The position numbers and the translations under genes were made by a program. A DNA stretch of 64,000 nt, taken from the NCBI RefSeq assembly GCF_000732615.1, contig NZ_JPGL01000038.1, forward strand, positions 1-64,000. Direction: 5' to 3'. The notes below the pieces were generated by a model. The model saw only the letters and a program-made list of their open reading frames with translations. It did no database searches and had not been told where the DNA came from. The DNA comes from Burkholderia paludis (GTDB lineage Bacteria; Pseudomonadota; Gammaproteobacteria; Burkholderiales; Burkholderiaceae). Below are positions 54,713 to 63,400 of the stretch, piece after piece. Positions within the stretch are counted from its first letter, which is position 1. Each line of letters starts with the position of its first letter.

Positions 54713-55633
54713 TCACGCCCACGCGGCATCCCACGCCGGCTGCTCGAACCACGTCGCCAGGAACGCGACGAGCCGCGACGCGCGTGCACTGCCGCGCGCC
54801 TGCTGGCGCAACACGTGAATCGTCGCCGGCTCGGGCGCTGCCGCGTACTGCGGCAGCACCGAGCGCAACCGTCCGTCGCGCAACGCGTCGCCCGCGAGCC
54901 AGGTCGGCAGGTGCGCGAGACCGAGCCCGCCGATCGCGGCTTCGAGCAACGCCTCCGAATGATTGCTGCGAAACCGCGGCTGCACGGGCACATGGCGGCG
55001 CTCGCCGAAGCGCCACGCACCCGGCGGCGGCGCGCCGTGCCAGGCCAGGCAATCGTGTCCGGCGAGCGCGTCGGGCGATTCGGGCTCGCCGCGCCGCGCG
55101 AGGTAGGCCGCGCTCGCGCACAGCACGCGCCGCTGCGGCGCCAGCACGGTCGCGACGAAGCGCGTGTCCTCGAGCGGACCGATCCGCACCGCGAGATCGA
55201 CGTCGGCGCCGAGGCGTGCGCCCTGCAGGTCCACCATGCTGTCAGTCAGCAGCAGATCGACCTGCAGGGCCGGATGACGCTGCATGAACGCGGCGAGCGC
55301 GGCCATCAGGTGCCGCCGGCCGAACGGCGCCGGACAGTCGACGCGCAGCAACCCGCTCGGCTCGTCGTGCTGGCTGTGCAGGTCTTCCTGCAGGCCGCGC
55401 AGCTCGGCCAGCATCCGCGTTGCCCGCCCGTACAGCAACTGCCCGGCCTCGGTCGGCCGCAGCGCATGCGTGGTGCGATGCAGAAGGCGGATGCCGAGCT
55501 GCGTCTCGAGCCGGTCGATGCGTCGCGTGACCGACGACGCGGCGACGCCCAGCCGGCGCGCGGCCGCCGAAAAGCTCTGCTGGTCGACCACGTCGACGAA
55601 CAGCGCCAGATGCGGGGAAAGGAAGTCGTCCAT
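54713..55633 (-). CDS. LysR-family transcriptional regulator
   Basis: A 306-aa LysR regulator. HTH: LALFVDVVDQQSFSAAARRLGVAASSVTRRIDRLETQLGIRLLHRTTHALRPTEAG, residues 8-63; the effector domain follows. It belongs to the CrgA/DsdC-like group. Start 55633 is the conserved family start. It is divergent from a quinone-oxidoreductase gene across 160 bp and probably regulates it, as is common for this pairing. Effector unknown. Confidence 0.9.
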   Translation of the reverse strand: MDDFLSPHLALFVDVVDQQSFSAAARRLGVAASSVTRRIDRLETQLGIRLLHRTTHALRPTEAGQLLYGRATRMLAELRGLQEDLHSQHDEPSGLLRVDCPAPFGRRHLMAALAAFMQRHPALQVDLLLTDSMVDLQGARLGADVDLAVRIGPLEDTRFVATVLAPQRRVLCASAAYLARRGEPESPDALAGHDCLAWHGAPPPGAWRFGERRHVPVQPRFRSNHSEALLEAAIGGLGLAHLPTWLAGDALRDGRLRSVLPQYAAAPEPATIHVLRQQARGSARASRLVAFLATWFEQPAWDAAWA

Positions 55634-55793
55634 GCCGGGCTCTCGGATTTGGCTGTGCGTTATTCGCAAAACAATCATCCGCCTTTGCACGTTTCCGCGT
55701 CAACCCGGGCCGACTAGACTGCATTCATCCTTTCACCCGCTGCACGCGCCGGCCCGCCGGGCCGCACGGCAGCCAACCGCCCCGGAGATCATC

Positions 55794-56771
55794 ATGCGCA
55801 GCATCCGCTTCGACGCCCCCGCAGCCGATATCGAATCACTCGACGCGCGCGTCAGGGAAATCGCCACACCCGTGCCGGCCGACGGCCAGATGCTGATCGA
55901 GGTGCGCGCGGCCGGCGTGAACCCGAGCGACGTCAAGGCCGCGCTCGGCCGCATGCCGCATGCGATGTGGCCGCGTACGCCCGGGCGCGACTGGGCCGGC
56001 ATCGTGCGCAGCGGCCCGGACGGCTGGATCGGTGCGCCGGTGTGGGGTTCGGGTGGCGATCTCGGCGTCGGGCGCAACGGCTCGCACGCGGAGTGGCTCG
56101 TACTCGCCGCGGACCAGGTCCGCCGCAAGCCCGCCGTGCTGACGCTCGACGAAGCGGCAGGCGTCGGCGTGCCGTTCGTCACCGCGTACGAGGGCTTGCG
56201 CCGCGCCGGCATGCCGACGGCCGGCGAAGTCGTGCTCGTGTTCGGCGCGAACGGCAAGGTCGGCCAGGCCGCGATCCAGCTCGCGACCGCGCACGGCGCG
56301 ACCGTGATCGGCGTCGAGCGCAGCCCCGGCGGCTATCGCGGCCATGCGTCGGGCGACGTGCACATGATCGACGCATCGAGCCAGTCGGTGGCCGACGCGG
56401 TGCGCGCGGCGACCGGCGGCCGCGGCGCGGACGTCGTCTACAACACGGTCGGCAGCCCCTACTTCGAAGCCGCGAACGCGTCGATGGCGATCGGGGCGCG
56501 GCAGATCTTCATCTCGACGATCGACCGCAGCGTGCCGTTCGACATCTTCTCGTTCTATCGCGGCCAGCACACCTACGTCGGGGTCGATTCGCTGCAGCTC
56601 GACGGCGCCGCGGTCGCGCAGATCCTCGACACGCTCGCGCCCGGCTTCGGCAACGGCACGCTGCGTCCATTCCCGATCGGCGACGATTACGTGTACCCGC
56701 TCGACCGCGCGCACGACGCGTATCGCGCGGTGCTGGCCGGGGCGCGCGAGCGCGTCATCCTCAAGCCCTGA
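55794..56771 (+). CDS. Zinc-independent alcohol dehydrogenase / quinone oxidoreductase
   Basis: A 325-aa medium-chain dehydrogenase/reductase of the quinone-oxidoreductase type. It lacks the structural-zinc cysteine lobe. The NADPH-binding motif VLVFGANGKVGQAAIQLATAHGA is in the middle, and GVPFVTAYEGLRRAG precedes it, as in QOR. The likely reaction is NADPH reduction of quinones or alpha,beta-unsaturated carbonyls. It is followed by a XapX mini-protein 24 bp later and is divergent from a LysR gene that probably controls it. Confidence 0.88.
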   Translation: MRSIRFDAPAADIESLDARVREIATPVPADGQMLIEVRAAGVNPSDVKAALGRMPHAMWPRTPGRDWAGIVRSGPDGWIGAPVWGSGGDLGVGRNGSHAEWLVLAADQVRRKPAVLTLDEAAGVGVPFVTAYEGLRRAGMPTAGEVVLVFGANGKVGQAAIQLATAHGATVIGVERSPGGYRGHASGDVHMIDASSQSVADAVRAATGGRGADVVYNTVGSPYFEAANASMAIGARQIFISTIDRSVPFDIFSFYRGQHTYVGVDSLQLDGAAVAQILDTLAPGFGNGTLRPFPIGDDYVYPLDRAHDAYRAVLAGARERVILKP

Positions 56772-56795
56772 AATCCGACCGCCCGGGAGACCATC

Positions 56796-56948
56796 ATGAT
56801 GGACTACGTGACCTCGCTCGCCGTCGGCCTCGGCGTCGGCGTACTGTACGCACTGCTGCACGTGCGCTCGCCGGCGCCGCCGCTCATCGCGCTGGTGGGC
56901 CTGCTCGGGATGGTGATCGGCGAGCGCGCGATCGTGCTGCTGCGCTGA
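56796..56948 (+). CDS. XapX-domain mini-protein
   Basis: A 50-aa protein that falls below common gene-length cut-offs. It has two hydrophobic segments (residues 5-20 and 28-44) with the small-residue pattern SLAVGLGVGVLYALLHVRSPAPPLIALVGLLGMVIGERA, matching the XapX/DUF1427 domain, a two-helix membrane unit of unknown function. A CGGGAG ribosome site precedes it, 24 bp after the dehydrogenase stop, so both are cotranscribed. A start at 56799 is also possible. Confidence 0.78.
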   Translation: MMDYVTSLAVGLGVGVLYALLHVRSPAPPLIALVGLLGMVIGERAIVLLR

Positions 56949-56969
56949 CGGGTCGCCGCGGCGCGGGCG

Positions 56970-57998
56970 CTAACGGTCGCCGCGGCGGCGAAACGCCCAC
57001 CATGCGGCGAGCGCGGTGAAACCCGCGACGAGCATTACCATCAGCCAGAAGCCGTGCTTGTTCTCCGAGAACGGCACGCCGCCGACGTTCATCCCGAAGA
57101 AGCCGGCGACGATGTTGATCGGCAGCGCGATCACGGTCACGAGCGTCAGCGTGAACAGCGTGCGGTTGTTCTGCTCGTCGAGGCGCGAACCGATCTCTTC
57201 CTGCAGCAGCTTGATCCGTTCGTTGAGCCCCGCCAGATCGGCCAGCACCAGCGAGAACTCCTCGGTCGATTCACGCAGCTCCTGCACGTCTTCCATATGC
57301 AGCCACGCAGGCGGCTTCGCGAGCAGCCGGAAGATCGACCCGGGCTCGGGCGCCAGCATGCGCTGCAGGCGCGTGAGCGTACGGCGCATCGCGCCGAGCT
57401 CGATACGGCTCGACGTGAGCCGCTGCGACAGGAAGCGATCCTCGATACGGTCGACGTCGACGCTCGTGCGCCGCATGATCTGGATCAGCAGGTCGGCCTG
57501 GTCGCGCAGCAGATGCACGAGCAGTTCCGCGGGCGACCTGAACGACTCGCCGTCGCGGACGCACGCGCGCAGCGTGTCGACCGAGCGCAGCGGCTTGAGC
57601 CGCGCCGTGACCATGATGCGCCGCTCGACGTGGACGAACAGCGTCGCGATTTCCGACGGCGTCAGTTCGAGGTTGAACATCACGTCGTTGACGATCGCGC
57701 GCAACGCGCCGTCTTCCTGCTCGATGCGCGTGGAGCGCGACCCTTCGTGAAGGAACGCGAAGAAACTGTCGGGCAGCCCGAGATGGGTGCGCATCCAGCG
57801 CTCGCTCGCGCCGTGCGCGAGATTGAAGTGCAGCCAGACGAAATCGCCCGACGCGGCCGCATCGGGTGCGCGGCACGTCCGCAGCCACGCGGCGGCCGAG
57901 TCCGCGTCGAGCGCCGCGCCGGCGCCGCCCGGAACGAAGCTGAATCCGCACACCATGCCGGACGTATCGGCGCCGTAAGTCTGTACGATCAGATCCAT
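56970..57998 (-). CDS. CorA/ZntB-family metal transporter
   Basis: A 342-aa CorA-superfamily transporter. The long cytoplasmic domain is followed by two transmembrane helices near the C-terminus (about 280-302 and 313-332) with the GMN selectivity motif in GFFGMNVGGVPF, about residue 303. The sequence is closer to ZntB zinc transporters than to CorA (opening SGMVCGFSFV, and FVWLHFNLAH). Direction and metal cannot be fixed from sequence. Start 57998 is chosen over an upstream ATG inside the spacer. It is divergent from nothing; a spacer with inverted repeats lies ahead of it. Confidence 0.85.
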   Translation of the reverse strand: MDLIVQTYGADTSGMVCGFSFVPGGAGAALDADSAAAWLRTCRAPDAAASGDFVWLHFNLAHGASERWMRTHLGLPDSFFAFLHEGSRSTRIEQEDGALRAIVNDVMFNLELTPSEIATLFVHVERRIMVTARLKPLRSVDTLRACVRDGESFRSPAELLVHLLRDQADLLIQIMRRTSVDVDRIEDRFLSQRLTSSRIELGAMRRTLTRLQRMLAPEPGSIFRLLAKPPAWLHMEDVQELRESTEEFSLVLADLAGLNERIKLLQEEIGSRLDEQNNRTLFTLTLVTVIALPINIVAGFFGMNVGGVPFSENKHGFWLMVMLVAGFTALAAWWAFRRRGDR

Positions 57999-58087
57999 CG
58001 TGTCGAAAGTCGTGCGTCGCGCGCCGCGCCGCACATGGCGGGTCGCGAGCCCGCGCGGGGAAAGGAAAGGAGACGTATGCCCGATGG

Positions 58088-58174
58088 GCGTGACGCGCCG
58101 GTGACAGCGTCACGCGGCATCATACCGGCTGCCGCCCCGCGCCCAAAGCAGCGCGCCGCCCGATGGGCGGCGCG
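58088..58174. promoter_or_regulatory. Inverted repeats upstream of the CorA/ZntB gene
   Basis: The 205-bp spacer contains two inverted repeats: GCGTGACGC / GCGTCACGC (58088-58096 and 58107-58115, 10-bp spacer), and a 10-bp GC stem with a 3-base loop (58152-58174). The first, about 90 bp before the transporter start, has operator character; the second may be the end of the upstream gene's transcript, though no T run follows. No gene is seen. Confidence 0.4.
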
Positions 58175-58203
58175 GCAGGGCACGGCGGCGTGTGCGCGAC
58201 GCG

Positions 58204-59133
58204 TTACTGGCGCGTCTCCGACTGCGCGGCGCTCGGGCACGCGGGGTCCTTGCCCCAGTGGCCGTCGCAGACGCGCCAGCGGCACAACTGATCCTGGAAG
58301 AATCCGCGCTCCGAGCACTCCTTCACGCGCGACGCCAGCGAACCGGTCGTCGCCGCCGTCTTGGTCGGCACGGCCGGCGACTTCTGCGCGGCGAGTTTCT
58401 TGTCGGCCGGCTTCGTGCGCGCAACCAGCGCCGCGAGCAGATCCGCATCCGGATCGTCCTTCCCGGCCGCCTTCCCGCTCGCCGTGCGCGTCGACGTCGC
58501 GTCGCGATGCTTCTTCGCCTGCGCGAGTTCGGCCTCCTGTTCCTTGCGATGCTTGCGCGCCTCCGCCTTCGACTCGGCCTTCGTGTCGGCCTTGCCATGC
58601 GCCGCGACCCTCGCCCCCTTCGCGGCGGCAACGCCGGCCGCGGCCGTGGCTGCGGTGTCGTCGGCGCCGTTGGCGAGCGCGCGCGACAGACGGCTGTTGT
58701 CCGCCGTGGACGCGGTCGATGCGGACGCAACGGTTCGGGAAGCCGCGTCGTCGTTGACGATCGTGGCCGGTTGCGCGGCGGACGCGGCATTCTGCGCGAC
58801 CTGCGCGGCGGCTTCGCTGGACGGTGCGGCCTTGGCCGGCGCGGTTGCGGCAGACGCCGTCGCGGCGGGCGCGGCCGCTGCCATGACGGCGGCCGGCTCG
58901 TCCGAATGCTTCTGCATGCGCCATGCGCCCCAGCCGCCGACGGCCACCACCAGTGCGACGACGGCCGCGATCGGCGCCTTCAGCGAACGGCGCGGCGGTT
59001 CGGCGGACGACGTGACACGGCCTTCCAGATTCGCGAGAATGCGCGACTGCTGAGCCTCTCCGTTGCCTGCCGGTTTCGTGTCGGACAGCAGGCTCGGCGG
59101 AGTTTTCGAATTTGAATTTCCCGGCGCACTCAT
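58204..59133 (-). CDS. Ala/Lys-rich membrane-anchored protein, unknown
   Basis: A 309-aa protein I do not recognise. It has a cytoplasmic N-terminus (1-50), one transmembrane helix (about 52-72, LKAPIAAVVALVVAVGGWGAW), and a long periplasmic region rich in Ala, Thr, Ser and Lys, predicted disordered (75-265), with a charged segment EARKHRKEQEAELAQAKKHRD. The C-terminus is a compact domain with four cysteines (KECSERG, DQLCRW, RVCDG, DPACPS), probably disulfide-bonded. It lies divergent from the tagX-like gene at the edge of the T6SS locus; whether it belongs to that system is not known. Confidence 0.75.
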   Translation of the reverse strand: MSAPGNSNSKTPPSLLSDTKPAGNGEAQQSRILANLEGRVTSSAEPPRRSLKAPIAAVVALVVAVGGWGAWRMQKHSDEPAAVMAAAAPAATASAATAPAKAAPSSEAAAQVAQNAASAAQPATIVNDDAASRTVASASTASTADNSRLSRALANGADDTAATAAAGVAAAKGARVAAHGKADTKAESKAEARKHRKEQEAELAQAKKHRDATSTRTASGKAAGKDDPDADLLAALVARTKPADKKLAAQKSPAVPTKTAATTGSLASRVKECSERGFFQDQLCRWRVCDGHWGKDPACPSAAQSETRQ

Positions 59134-59144
59134 TCAGCGTCTCA

Positions 59145-59174
59145 TTGAATCCTGGTTTAATTCACCGCGATAAT
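59145..59174 (+). promoter_or_regulatory. Predicted promoter of the tagX-like gene
   Basis: TTGAAT (59145-59150), 18-bp spacing, GATAAT (59169-59174): a fair sigma-70 type pair in an AT-rich stretch, about 80 bases before the TTG start of the tagX-like gene. Confidence 0.55.
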
Positions 59175-59254
59175 ATAGCCCGGCCTCTCGGAGCAGCCTG
59201 ATTCTAAGAGCAAGCATTGCAAAACACAATCAATTCCAAATTCCGGGGATTTCG

Positions 59255-60100
59255 TTGATTGCCGTCGCACTCGTCGCCTATTTCGCCCTTGCCGTAGCGG
59301 TTGCGGCACTGTTGCTTTTACCGGGTATCCGCGCAACGGTTTTCGAATCCGTCGCCCGGTTTCACGGCCGTCTTACGCGCCGCGCGAACGATCGCGCCGT
59401 GCGCACGCGAAGTCAGATTGTTAAATCGGCAAGCGTTACGCGCAGCGCTTTAAACGACGTGCAAAATTTACTGATTCGGCGGCGCTTGATGATTATGGTG
59501 TCGGCAGGTATTCTTGCGACGCCGCCATTGGTTGCCATTGCGTTACGCGGCCGGCAATTGTTCCAGTACGACGACACGGCGCGCGTGCCCGACGAGAAGA
59601 TCGCCGCGCTGCTGCAGGGCGAACAACTCGTGCCGCCCCCGCCGCTGCCGCCGGAAGTCTTCGCCACCAAGGAAGTCGAACAGCTGCGTCCGGCGCTGAA
59701 GGACGCGAGCCGCGACTGGAACCTGCTGGATCCGGATTTCCGTACGCGTTTGCTGCTGGTCTACAAGATCATGCACGAACAATATGGTTATGAAATGGCG
59801 TTGCTGGAAGGTTACCGGAGCCCGGAACGGCAGAACCGGCTGGCGCAGATGGGCGGCAACGTGACCAATGCGGCAGCCTTCCAGAGTTATCACCAATTCG
59901 GGCTGGCGGCCGATAACGCATTCCTGCGCGACGGCAAGCTGGTCATTTCCGAGAAAGATCCATGGGCGATGCGCGGCTACCAGTTGTACGGCCAGGTCGC
60001 CGAGCAGGTCGGCCTGACCTGGGGGGGCCGCTGGAAAATGATGGATCTCGGGCACGTGGAATACCATAAACCCGGTTTTAAACTGGGACGCGGCAGCTAG
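59255..60100 (+). CDS. tagX: M15-family peptidase, TagX-like T6SS protein
   Basis: A 281-aa membrane-anchored zinc peptidase. Start is TTG at 59255 after GGGGAT, since no ATG lies before the first hydrophobic segment. Two hydrophobic stretches (3-23 and 79-97) anchor it. The catalytic domain has the M15/VanY motifs: YHQFGLAAD with His213 and Asp220, and LGHVEYH with Glu269 and His271. TagX, described in Acinetobacter T6SS, is an L,D-endopeptidase that opens peptidoglycan so the apparatus can be assembled. The context, 300 bp ahead of tssM, supports that role, but the exact cleavage specificity is inferred. Confidence 0.8.
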   Translation: MIAVALVAYFALAVAVAALLLLPGIRATVFESVARFHGRLTRRANDRAVRTRSQIVKSASVTRSALNDVQNLLIRRRLMIMVSAGILATPPLVAIALRGRQLFQYDDTARVPDEKIAALLQGEQLVPPPPLPPEVFATKEVEQLRPALKDASRDWNLLDPDFRTRLLLVYKIMHEQYGYEMALLEGYRSPERQNRLAQMGGNVTNAAAFQSYHQFGLAADNAFLRDGKLVISEKDPWAMRGYQLYGQVAEQVGLTWGGRWKMMDLGHVEYHKPGFKLGRGS

Positions 60101-60401
60101 CCAGGGCTGCCGGACAGGAAATAATGAGGGCGGCATGGGGCTTTTTAATATCCCGGCAGGAAACGATATGGGCGACGCAAAAAATCGGGCATTCCGGTGC
60201 GCGATTTTTTGCGGGCGCCGCTTCCGTTTTAAATCTCACAGCGTCCTTTCGTTAATGCGCGCGCCTTCTCCGATGCCGCGGGCGCATTGATGCCAGCCCC
60301 CTTCATCCCGTTTGACAGCATGGCGACACACCGCGGCGCCACCCTTGCCGCTCGGCGCGCCTGCGTCGCCTCACCGAATCGCACCGGAACCTGAACGTCC
60401 T
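60101..60401. other. 301-bp spacer, tagX-like to tssM, with inverted repeat
   Basis: Gene-free. It contains a perfect 12-bp inverted repeat, CGCAAAAAATCG (60176-60187) and CGATTTTTTGCG (60202-60213), spaced by 14 bp. It could terminate the tagX-like transcript or be a regulator site for tssM; the T run lies inside the right arm rather than after a GC stem, so an ordinary terminator is not certain. The rest shows nothing. Confidence 0.5.
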
Positions 60402-63400
60402 ATGCAACGCATCCTCAACGTGCTGACTCATCCGCGTACGCTCTCGATCGTCGGGATCGTCGCGTTAGCGGCCATTCTCTTCATCGTCGCCGACATGCTG
60501 CAGCTGCCGTTCCTGTGGGCGGCGATCGCGTTCGCGGCGATCCTCGCCCTGTGGCTCGTCGTCGCGCTGTGGCGCCGCTGGCGCGTGAAGCGCGCGAACC
60601 GGCAGCTCGGCCAGGTGCTGGAGGAACAGGCGGAAACCGGCAAGATCGCCGCGCCCGCCGCCGCCGCGCTCGCCCCCGATGCGAAGACGGCCGACCTCGA
60701 CGTGCTGCGCACGCGCCTGTCGGACGCGGTGAAGACGATCAAGACGTCGAAGATCGGCCAGGTCGCGGGCGGCTCCGCGCTGTACGAACTGCCGTGGTAC
60801 ATCGTGATCGGCAACCCGGCCGCGGGCAAGAGCAGCGCCGTGCTCAACTCCGGCCTGCAGTTCCCGTTCGCGGACAAGAACAGTGCCGTGATCCACGGCA
60901 TCGGCGGGACGCGTAACTGCGACTGGTTCTTCACGACCGAAGGGATCCTGCTCGACACGGCCGGCCGCTACTCGGTGCACGAGGAAGACCGCAGCGAGTG
61001 GCTCGGCTTCCTCGGCCTGCTCAAGCGCTACCGCCCGAAGGCGCCGATCAACGGCATCATCGTCACCGCGAGCATCGCCGAACTCACCGGCAACCGCCCC
61101 GAATTCGCGATCAACCTCGCGAAAAACCTCCGCCAGCGCGTTCAGGAACTGACGGAAAAGCTCGAGGTGTTCGCGCCGGTCTACGTGATGTTCACGAAGG
61201 CCGACCTGATCACCGGCTTCACCGAATTCTTCAGCAGCAGCGACAAGCACGAGTACGACCGCGTGTGGGGCGCGACGCTGCCCTACGAGCCTGACGACAA
61301 GCGCGACGTGGTCGCGCAGTTCGACACGCACTTCGAGGAGCTCTACGAAGGGCTGAAGGAGATCAGCGTCGCGCAGCTGTCGCTGTCGCGCGGCAACCAG
61401 CTGTCGCCGGGGCAGTTGAGCTTCCCGCTCGAATTCTCGACGATCAAGCCGTCGCTGCGCGCGTTCCTCGCGACGCTGTTCGAGAACAACCCGTTCCAGT
61501 ACAAGCCGATCTTCCGCGGCTTCTACTTCACCAGCGCGCTGCAGGAAGGCGAAACCAACAGCACGGCCGCGCAGCGCATCGCGAGCCGCTTCGGCCTCGA
61601 CGCGAACGCGCTGCCGAAGCCGCACAGCGCGTTCTCGAAGAACGGCTTCTTCCTGCGCGACCTGTTCTCGAAGGTGATCTTCGCCGACCGCCAGACGGTG
61701 CGCCAGTTCGCGAGCCCGACCAAGACGCGGCTGCGCTACGCGACCTTCTTCGGCTTCGTCGCGGCGCTCGCGCTCGCGCTGGGCGGCTGGACCTGGTCGA
61801 CGATCGGCAACCAGCAGCTCGTCGCGAACGTGCAGGCCGACCTCGACAACGTCACGCGCCTGCAGCAGGGCCGCAACGACCTGCAGTCGCGCCTGCAGGC
61901 GATGGACATTCTCGAGGACCGGATCGAGCAGCTCGAACAGTTCCGCCGCGACAAGCCGCTGTCGGTGTCGCTCGGCCTGTACCAGGGCGACCGTCTCGAG
62001 CAGCACCTGCTGACCGAGTACTACAACGGCGTGCGCCAGATCCTGCTGGCCCCCGTGTCGCAGAACCTCGCGTCGTTCATGAAGGACGTGAACGCGCACC
62101 CCGAACAGCTCGTGCCGATGACGCGCCCGCCCGAATCGGGCGCCGTGCAGGGCGGCCCGATACCGGTCTCGACGAATGCGGCAGGCGTCGCGCAGCAGGC
62201 CGGCGCCGCCCAGGCCGCATCCGGCGCCGTGCCGGCTGCCGCCGCGCAGCAGCCGGCCGCACCGCAGGGCGGCCTCTACAGCGATGCGTCGCCGACCAAC
62301 GTGCAGGACGCGTACAACGCGCTCAAGACCTACCTGATGCTGTCCGACAAGCGCCACGTCGAGCAGGCGCACCTGACCGACCAGCTCGCCCGTTTCTGGC
62401 GCGGCTGGCTCGAGACGAATCGCGGCAACATGCCGCGTGACGAGATGATCAAGAGCGCGGAGCGCATGATCTCGTTCTACCTGTCCCGCGTGAACGACGA
62501 CGACTGGCCGATGATCGACGCGAACCTCGCGCTCGTCGACCAGACCCGCGAGAACCTGCGCCGCGTCGTGCGCGGCATGCCGGCCCGCCAGCGCGTCTAC
62601 GAGGAAATCAAGGCCCGCGCATCGACCCGCTTCGCGCCGATGACCATCGCGCGCATCGTCGGCGACGGCAACCAGTCGCTCGTGGCCGGCAGCTACGCGA
62701 TTCCGGGCACGTTCACCCGCGAAGCGTGGTTCGACTACGTGCAGCCGGCGATCCGCGACGCGGCGACCAAGGAGCTGCAGGCGAAGGACTGGGTGCTGAA
62801 TACGTCGACGCAAGACGACCTGACGCTCGAGGGCAGCCCCGAGCAGATCCAGAAGACGCTCGTCGGCATGTACAAGACCGAGTACGCGCAGCACTGGCAG
62901 AAGTTCATGCAGGGCATCGCGGTACAGGGCTTCAGCAGCTTCGGCCAGGCCGTCGACGGGATGAACCGCCTCGGCGACCCGCAGGATTCGCCGATCCGCA
63001 AGATCCTCGAGACCGCCTACGACCAGACGTCGTGGGACAACCCGTCGCTCGCGAACGTGACGATCAAGAAGGCGCAGACGGGCGTCGTGAACTGGGTCAA
63101 GCAGCTGTTCTCGCGCTCGCAGGCCGGCCAGATGGCGGCCGCGAACATCGACATCAACGGCAATCCCGCCGAGGTGCCGATGGGTCCGATCGGCCAGGAG
63201 TTCGTCGGGCTCGCGCGGATCGTCGCGACGCATGACGGCACGTCGATGCTCAAGAGCTACATGGATTCGCTGTCGAAGGTCCGCACGCGCTTCAACGTGA
63301 TCAAGAACCAGGGCGACCCGGGCCCCGGCGCGCGCCAGCTGATGCAGCAGACGCTCGACGGCAACGGCTCGGAACTCGCCGATTCGCTGAAGCTCGTCGA

